Part shown: piece by piece, positions 23,873-33,074 of the stretch
How the letters are laid out: each line of letters starts with the position of its first letter
How positions within the stretch are numbered: position 1 is the first letter of the stretch
NCBI GenBank assembly: GCA_937888595.1
Contig: CALARK010000008.1
Location: 124,001-188,000, forward strand
Source: an uncultured Sterolibacteriaceae bacterium
GTDB taxonomy: Bacteria > Pseudomonadota > Gammaproteobacteria > Burkholderiales > Rhodocyclaceae
Length of the DNA stretch: 64,000 nt
Reading direction: 5' to 3'
Notes under the pieces: model-generated
What the model was told of the DNA's origin: nothing
The model's database searches: none
What the model saw: only the letters and a program-made list of their open reading frames with translations
Program-made: the position numbers and the translations under genes

Positions 23873-25681
23873 ATGCGCCGCGATATCGCCCTGCCGGCCC
23901 CGCTGCCGGCTGAACGCCACGACTGGCAAACCATCAAGACCCTGTTTCCCTATCTCTGGCAATGGCGCGGGCGCATCCTGCTCGCGTTGGCCTGCCTGAT
24001 TGGTGCCAAGCTCGCGAACGTTGCGGTACCGCTCGTGTTCAAGGACATCGTCGACGGCTTCACTCCGACCGGTCCGACGGTCGCCGCCCTGGTCGCTCCG
24101 CTGGCGCTGATCGGCGCCTATGGAATCCTCCGGTTTTCGGTTTCCCTATTTACCGAACTCCGCGAGCTGATCTTCACGCGCGTCACCCAGCGCGCGGTAC
24201 GTACGATCGCCCTGCAGGTTTTCGAGCACCTGCATGCATTGTCCCTGCGCTTCCACCTCGAACGCCAGACCGGCGGACTTACACGCGACATCGAACGCGG
24301 CACCCGGGCCATCGGCTCACTGATCAGCTACACGATCTACTCGATCCTACCGACCCTCGTCGAGGTCGGGCTCGTACTGGGCATCCTCGCGACACGCTAC
24401 GAGTCGAGTTTCGTGCTCATCGCCAGTTCCACGCTGGTGGTCTACATCGCCTTCACGATCGTCATCTCCAACTGGCGCGTCCATCTGCGCCGCGAAGTGA
24501 ATGAACTCGACTCCGCCGCGAACACTCGTGCGATCGACAGCCTCATCAATTACGAGACGGTCAAGTATTTCAACAACGAGCAGTGGGAAAAGGAGCGCTA
24601 CGACCAGCAGATGAAGAAGTGGGAGTCCGCGCAGATCCGCAGCCAGTATTCGCTTTCCTGGCTCAATCTCGGCCAGGCCGCCATCATCGCGGTCGGCGTG
24701 ACCTTGATGATGTGGCGGGCCGCGCTGGGCGTGAGCGGCGGCACGATGACGGTCGGTGACATCGTCCTGGTCAATGCCTTCCTCATCCAGCTCTATATCC
24801 CGCTCAACTTCCTCGGCGTGTTGTATCGGGAGATCCGCCAGTCCCTGACCGACATCGAACGCATGTTCGCCTTGCTGGGCCAGAACCGCGAGGTCCAGGA
24901 TGCCCCGGATGCCCGCATTCTCCCCCCAGGTGCCTGCACGGTGCGCTTCGAGCAGGTGGGTTTCGCGTATGAACCCCGCCGGCCGATTCTCCACGAGGTC
25001 TCATTCGACATCCCGGCCGGAGCGACCGTCGCCGTCGTTGGCCACAGCGGCTCAGGCAAGAGCACACTGGCCCGGCTGCTATTTCGCTTCTATGACGCGA
25101 ACCGCGGATGCATCCGCGTCAATGGACACGATATCCGGCAATTGGCGCAGGACAGCCTGCGCGCCGCCATCGGTATCGTTCCGCAGGACACGGTACTTTT
25201 CAACGACACGCTGGCCTACAACATCCAGTACGGTCGGCCCGAGGCATCTTTCGAGGAGGTACAGGCCGCGGCGCGCGCCGCGCACCTCGCTGAATTCATC
25301 GAACGGCTCCCTGACGGCTATGATACGCGGGTCGGCGAACGCGGCCTCAAGCTGTCCGGGGGCGAAAAGCAGCGTGTCGCCATCGCTCGCGCCCTGCTGA
25401 AGAATCCGCCCATCATGATTTTCGACGAGGCCACCTCGGCGCTCGACTCGAAAACCGAAAAAGCGATCCAGACCGAACTCGACCAAGCAGCCGTCGGCCG
25501 GACCACCCTGATCATCGCCCACCGGCTGTCCACCGTCATGAACGCCGACGAGATCCTCGTCCTTGACGAGGGCCGAATCATCGAGCGGGGGACGCATCCC
25601 GAACTGCTGTCACAGCAGGGAGTTTATGCCCAGATGTGGTCGCTGCAGCAGCAGGGCGACGACAACCCATCGCCACCATGA
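23873..25681 (+). CDS. Atm1/ABCB7-type ABC exporter (fused permease-ATPase)
   Basis: 602 residues. Six membrane helices (about residues 35-325) fused to an ATPase (about 345-600). DSLINYETVKYFNNE in the second cytoplasmic loop is the hallmark of the Atm1/ABCB7/HMT1 group, which exports glutathione-linked or metal-related compounds. Walker A GHSGSGKSTL, signature LSGGEKQRVAIARALL, Walker B IMIFDEATSALD and the H-loop IIAHRLST are all intact. Works as a homodimer in the inner membrane. Followed directly by a terminator shared with rplQ. Confidence 0.93.
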   Translation: MRRDIALPAPLPAERHDWQTIKTLFPYLWQWRGRILLALACLIGAKLANVAVPLVFKDIVDGFTPTGPTVAALVAPLALIGAYGILRFSVSLFTELRELIFTRVTQRAVRTIALQVFEHLHALSLRFHLERQTGGLTRDIERGTRAIGSLISYTIYSILPTLVEVGLVLGILATRYESSFVLIASSTLVVYIAFTIVISNWRVHLRREVNELDSAANTRAIDSLINYETVKYFNNEQWEKERYDQQMKKWESAQIRSQYSLSWLNLGQAAIIAVGVTLMMWRAALGVSGGTMTVGDIVLVNAFLIQLYIPLNFLGVLYREIRQSLTDIERMFALLGQNREVQDAPDARILPPGACTVRFEQVGFAYEPRRPILHEVSFDIPAGATVAVVGHSGSGKSTLARLLFRFYDANRGCIRVNGHDIRQLAQDSLRAAIGIVPQDTVLFNDTLAYNIQYGRPEASFEEVQAAARAAHLAEFIERLPDGYDTRVGERGLKLSGGEKQRVAIARALLKNPPIMIFDEATSALDSKTEKAIQTELDQAAVGRTTLIIAHRLSTVMNADEILVLDEGRIIERGTHPELLSQQGVYAQMWSLQQQGDDNPSPP

Positions 25682-25682
25682 C

Positions 25683-25713
25683 AAAAGCCGGCATCTAGCC
25701 GGCTTTGTATTTT
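25683..25713. terminator. Bidirectional terminator between the ABC exporter and rplQ
   Basis: AAAGCCGGC (25684-25692) pairs with GCCGGCTTT (25698-25706), loop ATCTA, flanked by A-rich and T-rich sequence. It lies between convergent genes and can stop both the exporter transcript and the alpha operon. Confidence 0.8.
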
Positions 25714-25747
25714 CTGCACCGTCCTGCAACGGTTCCTGCAGGCAGGC

Positions 25748-26143
25748 TTACTCGACGGTCGGGGCTTCCTCGCCGGCAGTTTCCTCGGCACGGTCGACCA
25801 GTTCGACATAGGCCATCGGGGCATTGTCTCCTACGCGGAAACCCATTTTCAGGATGCGCAGGTAACCGCCGTTGCGGCTGGCAAAACGCGGGCCGAGCTC
25901 ATCGAAGACCTTGACGACGATCTCTCTGTCGCGCAGGCGGTCGAAGGCGAGGCGGCGGTTGGCGAGCGAGGGCTTCTTGCCGAGGGTGATGATCGGCTCG
26001 ACGACACGGCGCAGTTCCTTGGCCTTGGGCAGAGTGGTCTTGATTGCTTCGTGGCGCAGCAGCGATACCGCCATGTTGCGCAGCATCGCCTGGCGATGCG
26101 ACGAAGTGCGATTCAGCTTGCGCAGTCCGTTTCCGTGACGCAT
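25748..26143 (-). CDS. rplQ: 50S ribosomal protein L17
   Basis: 131 residues. MRHGNGLRKLNRTSSHRQAMLRNM is the typical L17 start, and FKILKMGFRVGDNAPMAYVELV-like sequence ends the core. A short acidic tail (ETAGEEAPTVE) follows. L17 sits near the exit tunnel of the large subunit. Last gene of the alpha operon, 74 bp after rpoA, before the bidirectional terminator. Confidence 0.98.
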   Translation of the reverse strand: MRHGNGLRKLNRTSSHRQAMLRNMAVSLLRHEAIKTTLPKAKELRRVVEPIITLGKKPSLANRRLAFDRLRDREIVVKVFDELGPRFASRNGGYLRILKMGFRVGDNAPMAYVELVDRAEETAGEEAPTVE

Positions 26144-26217
26144 GTTTCTATCCTTTCAGCTTTATGCGGCCACCGCACTGTGCCAGTGGCCGGTTAATTG
26201 TTGTCGTGAATGCGGGT

Positions 26218-27207
26218 TCAACCCATTTTTTCGAGGCCGACGGGCGGCCAGTTTTCCAGCTTCATGCCCAGCGTGAGACCGCGCGAAGCCAGCACTTCCT
26301 TGATCTCGTTCAGCGACTTGCGGCCGAGGTTCGGCGTCTTCAGCAACTCGGTTTCGGTACGCTGGATGAGGTCGCCGATGTAGTAGATATTCTCGGCCTT
26401 CAGGCAGTTTGCCGAGCGGACCGTCAGTTCCAGATCGTCAACCGGGCGCAACAGGATCGGGTCGACGGAGGACTGCTTCGGCGTCTCGATGGAAATGGGC
26501 GTGCCCTCGAGATCGGAGAAGACCGACAGTTGATCCATGAGAATGCCGGCAGCGTAACGGATGGACTCTTCGGGATCGACCGCACCATTCGTTTCGATAT
26601 CGATGATCAGCTTGTCAAGGTCGGTGCGCTGCTCGACACGAGCGGCCTCGACCTGATAGCTGACGCGACGGACGGGGCTGAACGAGGCATCGACCAGGAT
26701 ACGGCCGATCGTCTTGTTTTCCTTCGCGGCTGCACGCACGTTTGCCGGAACATAACCACGCCCCGCCTCGACCTTGATCTGCATGTCGAGTTTTCCGCCG
26801 GGTGCCAGATGGGCGATGACGTGATCCGGGTTGATGATCTCCACATCATGCCCTGTCTGGATATCGGCTGCCGTTACGACCGTTTCCGAGGCATCACTCT
26901 TTTTCGACAGGGTCAGGGTGGTTTCACCCCGGTTGTGGAGGCGCATGACGACGCCTTTGAGATTGAGCATGATGTCGACGACATCTTCACGCACACCCTC
27001 GAGCGTGGAGTACTCATGCAGGACGCCCTCGATGGTCATCTCGGTAGGCGCCGCTCCAGGCATGGAGGACAGCAGAATGCGGCGCAGCGCATTGCCCAGC
27101 GTGTGGCCATAGCCTCGCTCGAAGGGCTCCATGACGACACGAGCGTGCACCGGGGAGAGTGCCTGAACGTCGATGATGCGGGGTTTTAGCAGCGCGAGAC
27201 TTTGCAT
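26218..27207 (-). CDS. rpoA: RNA polymerase alpha subunit
   Basis: 329 residues, the E. coli length. N-terminal assembly domain with FERGYGHTLGNALRRILLSSMPG (about residues 29-51), linker near 235-245, and C-terminal domain containing RSANCLKAENIYYIGDLIQRTE and LGRKSLNEIKEVLASRGLTLGM, which binds UP elements and activators. Alpha dimer seeds polymerase assembly with beta and beta'. Lies in the usual place between rpsD and rplQ. Confidence 0.99.
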   Translation of the reverse strand: MQSLALLKPRIIDVQALSPVHARVVMEPFERGYGHTLGNALRRILLSSMPGAAPTEMTIEGVLHEYSTLEGVREDVVDIMLNLKGVVMRLHNRGETTLTLSKKSDASETVVTAADIQTGHDVEIINPDHVIAHLAPGGKLDMQIKVEAGRGYVPANVRAAAKENKTIGRILVDASFSPVRRVSYQVEAARVEQRTDLDKLIIDIETNGAVDPEESIRYAAGILMDQLSVFSDLEGTPISIETPKQSSVDPILLRPVDDLELTVRSANCLKAENIYYIGDLIQRTETELLKTPNLGRKSLNEIKEVLASRGLTLGMKLENWPPVGLEKMG

Positions 27208-27267
27208 CTTCGTTCCTCAAAAAGAAAGCGCGCCCGAGACACCTTGTCCCGGGCGCGGGAGTATGAC

Positions 27268-27897
27268 TTAACGCGAATAAAGTTCGACCACGAGGCCTTC
27301 CTTGACGGAGGCCGACAGTTCGTCACGTGCCGGATAGGCCTTGAAGGTGCCTTTGGCAGCCTTGGTATCGACATCAATCCACTCGGGGAATCCGCGCGAC
27401 TCGGCAGCCTCCAGGGCAGCCTTGGTCCGCAGATGGGCACGCGCCGCATCAGTCAGCTGGATCGTGTCGCCCGGACGGAGGTTGAAGGATGGAATATTCA
27501 CGCGTTTGCCGTTCACCAGTACGCCGTTGTGGCGGACAATCTGGCGCGCCTCGGCACGGGAGGCGCCGAAGCCCATCCGGTAGGCCACCGAATCAAGACG
27601 GCCCTCCAGCAACTGGAGCAGGTTTTCGCCGGTCTGGCCTTTGCGGCGATTGGCTTCTGCGAACACTTTGCGGAACTGGCGCTCGAGCACGCCGTACAGA
27701 CGGCGGATTTTCTGCTTCTCACGCAGTTGCTGGCCGTAACCGGAAAGGCGCTGGCCGGATTTCTGGCCATGCTGACCGGGGGCATACGAACGGCGCTCGA
27801 TCGAGCACTTGTCGGTAAAACACTTTTCGCCTTTCAGGAAGAGCTTCTCGCCTTCCCGGCGACATTGACGGCATTTGGGATCAAGATTGCGGGCCAC
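27268..27897 (-). CDS. rpsD: 30S ribosomal protein S4
   Basis: 209 residues. MARNLDPKCRQCRREGEKLF begins the protein; RPGQHGQ-type and LYGVLERQFRKVFAEA segments and an S4 RNA-binding domain (RLDSVAYRMGFGASRAEARQIVRHNGVLVNGKRVNIPSF) are visible. Primary 16S rRNA binder; in E. coli it also represses the alpha operon by binding its mRNA. Confidence 0.98.
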   Translation of the reverse strand: MARNLDPKCRQCRREGEKLFLKGEKCFTDKCSIERRSYAPGQHGQKSGQRLSGYGQQLREKQKIRRLYGVLERQFRKVFAEANRRKGQTGENLLQLLEGRLDSVAYRMGFGASRAEARQIVRHNGVLVNGKRVNIPSFNLRPGDTIQLTDAARAHLRTKAALEAAESRGFPEWIDVDTKAAKGTFKAYPARDELSASVKEGLVVELYSR

Positions 27898-27920
27898 TTG
27901 GCTGACTCCTTACTTCTGGC

Positions 27921-28310
27921 TTAGATGCGACGGCGCTTGGGCGGCCGGCAACCATTGTGCGGGATGGGGGTGATATCAGTAATGCTGCTGATCTTGATAC
28001 CGAGTGCATTCAGTGCACGAACCGCTGATTCACGGCCGGGGCCTGGCCCCTTGATGCGCACTTCGAGATTTTTGATGCCACATTCTTGTGCGGCCTTGCC
28101 GGCGGCTTCCGCGGCGACCTGCGCAGCAAATGGGGTCGATTTGCGCGAGCCTTTGAAGCCGGCGCCGCCCGATGTTGCCCAGGACAGGGCATTGCCCTGG
28201 CGGTCGGTGATGGTGATGATGGTATTGTTGAAGGACGCATGCACGTGGGCGATGCCCTCGGCAACGTTCTTCTTGACCTTCTTGCGTACTTTGGTCGTCG
28301 TTTTGGCCAT
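27921..28310 (-). CDS. rpsK: 30S ribosomal protein S11
   Basis: 129 residues, E. coli length. Basic N terminus (KTTTKVRKKVKKN), HVHASFNNTIITITD, and the conserved end PIPHNGCRPPKRRRI. Part of the small-subunit platform near the mRNA exit. Between rpsM (18 bp upstream) and rpsD (23 bp downstream). Confidence 0.98.
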   Translation of the reverse strand: MAKTTTKVRKKVKKNVAEGIAHVHASFNNTIITITDRQGNALSWATSGGAGFKGSRKSTPFAAQVAAEAAGKAAQECGIKNLEVRIKGPGPGRESAVRALNALGIKISSITDITPIPHNGCRPPKRRRI

Positions 28311-28328
28311 GTCTATTTATCCTGCTGA

Positions 28329-28694
28329 TTATTTCTTGCTGCCGGCAACGGACTTGCGCGGACCCTTGCGCGTACGAGCGTTGGTTCGGGTACGCTGCCC
28401 CCGGACCGGCAAGCCGCGACGATGACGAACGCCACGATAGCATCCGAGATCCATCAGACGCTTGATGTTCATGGTGACTTCGCGACGCAGATCGCCTTCG
28501 ACTGCGAAACGGCCCACTTCCTCGCGGAGGCGGTCCATGTCAGCTTCGGTCAGATCCTTGATCTTTGTCGCGCGCTTGACGCCCGCGGCGTCGCAGATTT
28601 TTTGCGCACGCGTGCGGCCGATCCCGTAGATCGCGGTGAGCGCGATCTCGGCATGTTGGTGATTCGAAATATTTACGCCTGCAATTCGGGCCAT
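28329..28694 (-). CDS. rpsM: 30S ribosomal protein S13
   Basis: 121 residues. MARIAGVNISNHQHAEIALTAIYGIGR start and basic C-terminal tail RGLPVRGQRTRTNARTRKGPRK that reaches the P-site tRNA. Located in the small-subunit head and contacts L5. Follows rpmJ after about 100 bp; this longer gap may hold the alpha-operon start, but I see no clear promoter. Confidence 0.98.
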   Translation of the reverse strand: MARIAGVNISNHQHAEIALTAIYGIGRTRAQKICDAAGVKRATKIKDLTEADMDRLREEVGRFAVEGDLRREVTMNIKRLMDLGCYRGVRHRRGLPVRGQRTRTNARTRKGPRKSVAGSKK

Positions 28695-28797
28695 TTTCTT
28701 ACCTTGTCCTCTTCGACACCGCTCAAGCGGCAGCTGTACAGAATGCCGCGCCGGTAAAAATGCGAACCGGCGATTCTAAAAGAAACCTAATCCTATT

Positions 28798-28911
28798 TCA
28801 ACCCTGACGCTGCTTGTGACGCGGATCGGCACAGATCACACGTACCACGCCGTGGCGACGGATGATTTTGCATTTGCGACAAATGCGCTTGACTGAAGCT
28901 TGAACTCTCAT
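28798..28911 (-). CDS. rpmJ: 50S ribosomal protein L36
   Basis: 37 residues (MRVQASVKRICRKCK to RHKQRQG), a small gene in the gap between infA and rpsM. The zinc-binding C-x2-C, C and H pattern (CRKC, then ICADPRH) is intact, so this is the zinc-containing form. Placement after secY-infA is normal for betaproteobacteria. Confidence 0.96.
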   Translation of the reverse strand: MRVQASVKRICRKCKIIRRHGVVRVICADPRHKQRQG

Positions 28912-28937
28912 TGTTATCTCCGCTAAAACCAGTTGAG

Positions 28938-29156
28938 CTACTTGGCCCGAAAGACGATGCGCGCCTTGTTGAAATCATAAGGTGTCAGTTGAACCGTCAC
29001 CTTGTCACCGGGCAGGATTCGGATGTAATGCATCCTCATCTTGCCCGAAATATGTCCTAGAACTATGTGTCCGTTTTCCAGCTTCACCTTAAACGTCGCA
29101 TTCGGAAGGTTCTCCAGAACCTCCCCTTGCATCTCGATTACATCTTCTTTCGCCAT
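28938..29156 (-). CDS. infA: Translation initiation factor IF-1
   Basis: 72 residues: single S1-like OB fold, MAKEDVIEMQGEVLENLPNAT with HISGKMRMHYIRILPGDKV. Binds the 30S A site during initiation. Encoded between secY and rpmJ, a layout known in betaproteobacteria and many other bacteria but not in E. coli, where infA is elsewhere. Confidence 0.97.
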   Translation of the reverse strand: MAKEDVIEMQGEVLENLPNATFKVKLENGHIVLGHISGKMRMHYIRILPGDKVTVQLTPYDFNKARIVFRAK

Positions 29157-29185
29157 CGCGTCTGTTCGCTACCCAGGGATCGCCT

Positions 29186-30520
29186 TCAACGCATCGGCAG
29201 TCCCGCACCTTTGAAGTTTGCCTTTTTCAAGAGGCTTTCATACTGGTGCGACATGATGTAGGCCTGAACCTGCGCCATGAAATCCATCGTAACCACCACG
29301 ATGATCAGCAGCGACGTCCCGCCGAAATAGAAAGGCACATTCCATTTCAGGATCAGGAACTCCGGCAGCAGGCAAACCAGAGTGATGTACATCGCGCCCA
29401 CCAGAGTCAAGCGCATCAGTATCTTGTCGATATAGCGGGCCGTCTGCTCTCCAGGGCGATATCCGGGAACGAATGCGCCGCTCTTCTTTAGGTTGTCAGC
29501 CGTTTCTTTCGAATTGAAGACCAGCGCAGTGTAGAAAAAACAGAAGAAAATGATTGCTGCAGCATACAGGAGCACATAGATCGGCTGCCCCGGCGAAAGC
29601 TTCCCGGCGATATCCTTCAACCAGAACATCCCTTCACTGGAGCCGAACCAGCCAGCAGCCGTCGCAGGGAAGAGAATGATCGAGGACGCGAAGATGGGAG
29701 GAATCACGCCGGACATGTTGAGCTTGAGCGGAAGATGGGAGCTCTGGCCACCGTAGATCTTGTTGCCAACCTGACGCTTCGCGTAATTGACGAGGATCTT
29801 GCGCTGCCCCCGTTCCACGAATACGACGAAGCCGGTCACAACGACGACGAGGACACAAATCACGATCGAGGTCAGCGGATGCATCGCGCCGGTGCGTACC
29901 AGTTCAAAGAGTCCGCCCAGAGCGCTAGGCAACCCTGCGGCAATACCGGCAAAAATAATGATGGAAATACCGTTACCCAACCCTCGCTCGGTAATCTGTT
30001 CGCCCAGCCACATGAGGAACATCGTGCCCGTAACCAGCGTCATCACCGTGGTCAGGCGGAACATCATGCCGGGATCAAGCACCAGGCCCGGTTGTGTTTC
30101 CAGGGCAATGGCAATACCCACCGCCTGGAAAAGGGCGAGTGCAACCGTACCGTAACGCGTGTATTGCGTGATCTTTCGGCGACCCGCCTCCCCTTCTTTT
30201 TTCAACTGTTCCAGAGCCGGGATTGCGATCGTCATCAACTGCATGATGATCGAGGCAGAGATGTATGGCATGATGCCGAGCGCGAAGATCGTGAACCTCG
30301 ACAGCGCCCCGCCAGAGAAGAGGTTGAATACCCCAAGGATCCCGCCCTGCTGCGAATTGAAGAGTTCCGCAAGCTGAACCGGATCGATACCTGGAACGGG
30401 AATGTGCGCACCTATCCGGTAGACGACCAAGGCCCCCAGCAGAAACCAGAGTCGACGCCAGAGATCGCCGAACTTGCCAGATTTTCCTAAAGCAAGCGCG
30501 TCAGCGGTGACGTTAGCCAC
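29186..30520 (-). CDS. secY: Protein translocase subunit SecY
   Basis: 444 residues with ten membrane helices. Conserved segments: GAHIPVPGID near residue 40, NLFSGGALSRFTIFALGIMPYISASIIMQL (about 65-95), and cytoplasmic loop KRQVGNKIYGGQSSHLPLKLNMSGVIPPIFASS. Forms the SecYEG channel with SecE, encoded in this same block at 56 kb. Starts 18 bp after rplO. Confidence 0.98.
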   Translation of the reverse strand: MANVTADALALGKSGKFGDLWRRLWFLLGALVVYRIGAHIPVPGIDPVQLAELFNSQQGGILGVFNLFSGGALSRFTIFALGIMPYISASIIMQLMTIAIPALEQLKKEGEAGRRKITQYTRYGTVALALFQAVGIAIALETQPGLVLDPGMMFRLTTVMTLVTGTMFLMWLGEQITERGLGNGISIIIFAGIAAGLPSALGGLFELVRTGAMHPLTSIVICVLVVVVTGFVVFVERGQRKILVNYAKRQVGNKIYGGQSSHLPLKLNMSGVIPPIFASSIILFPATAAGWFGSSEGMFWLKDIAGKLSPGQPIYVLLYAAAIIFFCFFYTALVFNSKETADNLKKSGAFVPGYRPGEQTARYIDKILMRLTLVGAMYITLVCLLPEFLILKWNVPFYFGGTSLLIIVVVTMDFMAQVQAYIMSHQYESLLKKANFKGAGLPMR

Positions 30521-30538
30521 TTCCCGTATTCCTCCTGC

Positions 30539-30988
30539 TTATGCCGCGGGCGCTATTTCAGCTACCGACCCGCCAGCGGCCTCGATTGCAGCGCGTGCCC
30601 CTTTGGTGGCACCCACGCCCTTGAGGTTGACTTTCCGGGTAAGCTTGCCGGACAGGATCACCTTGGCAGACAGACTGCCTGCCGGGACGATCCCGGCCTG
30701 CATCAGGGTCAGAAGGTCTACGTCTTCAACCGGCAGCTTCTCAAGCTCCGACAGGCGCACTTCGGCATTCAAGCCTGCGGATAGCGACACGAAGCCACGT
30801 TTCGGCAGACGGCGCTGCAGGGGCATCTGGCCGCCTTCGAAGCCCACCTTGTGAAAGCCACCTGCACGCGACTTTTGACCCTTGTGCCCACGCCCGCCGG
30901 TTTTACCCAGCCCGCTCCCGATACCACGTCCGGGGCGCTTCGATGCATGCTTTGCACCTTCCGCCGGCTTGATCTTGTTGAGTTCCAT
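30539..30988 (-). CDS. rplO: 50S ribosomal protein L15
   Basis: 149 residues. MELNKIKPAEGAKHASKRPGRG and GRGHKGQKSRAGG are typical of L15, with the Gly/Lys-rich N terminus that threads into 23S rRNA. A few residues longer than E. coli L15 (144) at the C terminus. Four bases after rpmD. Confidence 0.97.
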   Translation of the reverse strand: MELNKIKPAEGAKHASKRPGRGIGSGLGKTGGRGHKGQKSRAGGFHKVGFEGGQMPLQRRLPKRGFVSLSAGLNAEVRLSELEKLPVEDVDLLTLMQAGIVPAGSLSAKVILSGKLTRKVNLKGVGATKGARAAIEAAGGSVAEIAPAA

Positions 30989-30992
30989 TTGC

Positions 30993-31175
30993 TCAGCCCT
31001 CGCACTTCACCAGATAGGCGACTTTCTTGATCATTCCACGCACCGCCGGAGTATCCAGCAATTCGGTTGTGTGATTGATACGCCGCAAACCGAGACCACG
31101 CACAGTTGCACGATGGTCCTGTTTTGTACCGATGACGCTCTTGACGAGCGTAACCTTGATCTTCTTTTCAGCCAC
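30993..31175 (-). CDS. rpmD: 50S ribosomal protein L30
   Basis: 60 residues; MAEKKIKVTLVKSVIGTKQDHRATVRGLGLRRINH covers the typical L30 core. Two bases separate it from rpsE, so translation is coupled. Confidence 0.97.
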   Translation of the reverse strand: MAEKKIKVTLVKSVIGTKQDHRATVRGLGLRRINHTTELLDTPAVRGMIKKVAYLVKCEG

Positions 31176-31177
31176 GA

Positions 31178-31708
31178 TTACGCCTCCAGGATTTCCTGCA
31201 CGCTCTTGCCGCGTTTGGCAGCAATTTCAGCGGGGGTGTTCATGGCCAACAGGCCCTTGATGGTCGCACGCACCAGGTTATAGGGATTGGTGGAGCCGAT
31301 CGCCTTCGCCACCACGTCGGTAACACCCATCACTTCGAATACCGCGCGCATCGGACCGCCGGCAATGACACCCGTACCCGCAGCGGCAGGGGACATCAGC
31401 ACAGTCGTCGCACCATGCTTGCCGGTTACCGGATGATGTAGCGTGCCATCGCGCAGGCTGACCTTCGCCAACTTGCGGCGGGCCTCATCCATCGCCTTTT
31501 GCACAGCAACCGGCACTTCTCGGGCTTTGCCCTTGCCCATGCCGACACCACCATCGCCGTCACCGACCACGGTCAGTGCAGCAAAGCCCAGTATGCGACC
31601 ACCCTTGACGACCTTCGTCACGCGATTGATCGCAACCATCTTTTCGCGCAGGCCATCATCACGCTCTTCGTTGGTCTGCTGTTGCTTCTTTGTTTGCGGT
31701 TTAGCCAT
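31178..31708 (-). CDS. rpsE: 30S ribosomal protein S5
   Basis: 176 residues. Double-stranded RNA-binding N domain with REKMVAINRVTKVVKGGRIL and VGDGDGGVGMGKGKAREVP, the loop involved in decoding fidelity and mRNA unwinding. A short Gln/Lys-rich leader (AKPQTKKQQQTNEE) precedes it, slightly longer than in E. coli. Confidence 0.98.
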   Translation of the reverse strand: MAKPQTKKQQQTNEERDDGLREKMVAINRVTKVVKGGRILGFAALTVVGDGDGGVGMGKGKAREVPVAVQKAMDEARRKLAKVSLRDGTLHHPVTGKHGATTVLMSPAAAGTGVIAGGPMRAVFEVMGVTDVVAKAIGSTNPYNLVRATIKGLLAMNTPAEIAAKRGKSVQEILEA

Positions 31709-31731
31709 TTCAGTCTCGCTCTAATGCCGAC

Positions 31732-32085
31732 CTAGAATTTCAACCCGCTCTCGCGGGCGGCGTCAGCCAGCGCCTTGACGCGGCCATGGTATTTGAATCC
31801 CGAACGGTCGAATGCCACTTCGGTTACGCCCTGCGCCACAGCACGCTCGGCAATCAACTTCCCGACCGTTTTTGCCGCCTCGACGTTCCCGCCATTCGCA
31901 AACTGCTTGCGCAGATCGGCCTCAGCAGTCGAGGCTGCAGCCAGCACCTTGGTGCCGCACCCCGAATAGATCTGGGCATAAATATGGCTATTGGTGCGAT
32001 GCACACTCAGCCGCACAACCTTCAGCTCCGCAATCTTGGCGCGGGTTTTGCGCGCCCTGCGCAGTCGAGCTTCTTTTTTGTTCAT
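31732..32085 (-). CDS. rplR: 50S ribosomal protein L18
   Basis: 117 residues: MNKKEARLRRARKTRAKI start and RLSVHRTNSHIYAQIY core, ending DAARESGLKF. Binds 5S rRNA with L5. Between rplF and rpsE in the standard spc order. Confidence 0.98.
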   Translation of the reverse strand: MNKKEARLRRARKTRAKIAELKVVRLSVHRTNSHIYAQIYSGCGTKVLAAASTAEADLRKQFANGGNVEAAKTVGKLIAERAVAQGVTEVAFDRSGFKYHGRVKALADAARESGLKF

Positions 32086-32121
32086 GGTCTGACCTTTATC
32101 TTTCCTAGCTCAGCAGTATGA

Positions 32122-32655
32122 CTACTTCTTCTTGGTTTCCTTGATCACCACGACCTCATCAGCGTAACGCACGCCTTTACCCTTGTAGGGCTCGGGGGGG
32201 CGATAAGCACGCACCTCTGAAGCCACTTGGCCGACGAGTTGGCGATCAATTCCCTTGATCAGGATTTCTGTTTGAGTCGGAGTCTCAACCTTGATGCCGC
32301 TGGGCATATCGTGCACAACAGGATGAGAAAAGCCGAGGGAGAGGTTCAGCTTGCTGCCTTGAGCTTGCGCCTTGTAGCCAACACCTACTAAAGTGAGCTT
32401 TTTCTCAAAACCCTTCGTGACACCCGCCACCATGTTATTGACAAGCGCACGCATGGTACCGGACATGGCTGAGCCATTGGGTTGACCGACAACTGCACGG
32501 CAGACAATGCTTTCACCTTCCTTTTCGACAGTTACGGCAGGCAGCAGCGCTTGCGTCAGCGACCCCATCGGTCCTTTAACGGTGATTTCCCCTGACGACA
32601 GGGAGACTTCGACACCCTTGGGAAGAACAACCGGATTCTTTGCAATACGTGACAT
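32122..32655 (-). CDS. rplF: 50S ribosomal protein L6
   Basis: 177 residues from ATG 32655 (MSRIAKNPVVLPKGVEV), preceded by GGGAGAG. The longer upstream frame overlaps rpsH and is not coding. Two homologous halves are visible, ending in the signature PEPYKGKGVRYADEVV. Lies at the factor-binding side of the 50S subunit. Confidence 0.98.
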   Translation of the reverse strand: MSRIAKNPVVLPKGVEVSLSSGEITVKGPMGSLTQALLPAVTVEKEGESIVCRAVVGQPNGSAMSGTMRALVNNMVAGVTKGFEKKLTLVGVGYKAQAQGSKLNLSLGFSHPVVHDMPSGIKVETPTQTEILIKGIDRQLVGQVASEVRAYRPPEPYKGKGVRYADEVVVIKETKKK

Positions 32656-32668
32656 TCGTAACTCTCCC

Positions 32669-33064
32669 TTACGCCACGATGCAGAGGACTTCGCCGCCCA
32701 CATTGACGCTACGCGCCTTGCGGTCGGTCATGACGCCCTTTGGCGTTGACACGATAGCGATTCCGAGGCCGTTCATCACCTTGGGGAGGTCTTGCTTGCC
32801 CCGGTAGATACGCAGCCCGGGCCGGGAGACACGCTCGATCCGCTCGATCACCGGGCGGCCTGCATAGTATTTCAACTCGATATCAAGTTCTGCCTTACCA
32901 CCATCCTTGCGAACCGCAAAATTCTCGATGTATCCCTCATCCAGAAGCACCTTGGCGATAGCTTCCTTGAGTTTCGACGAAGGCATCGTGACACCTAGCT
33001 TCTCAGCCATCTGCCCGTTCCGGATGCGTGTCAGCATATCGGCGACTGGATCTGTCATGCTCAT
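32669..33064 (-). CDS. rpsH: 30S ribosomal protein S8
   Basis: 131 residues. MSMTDPVADMLTRIRNGQ start and the C-terminal GIAIVSTPKGVMTDRKAR with GGEVLCIVA, typical of S8. Central-domain 16S binder; in E. coli it also represses spc operon translation. Confidence 0.98.
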   Translation of the reverse strand: MSMTDPVADMLTRIRNGQMAEKLGVTMPSSKLKEAIAKVLLDEGYIENFAVRKDGGKAELDIELKYYAGRPVIERIERVSRPGLRIYRGKQDLPKVMNGLGIAIVSTPKGVMTDRKARSVNVGGEVLCIVA

Positions 33065-33074
33065 ATCGCCCCCC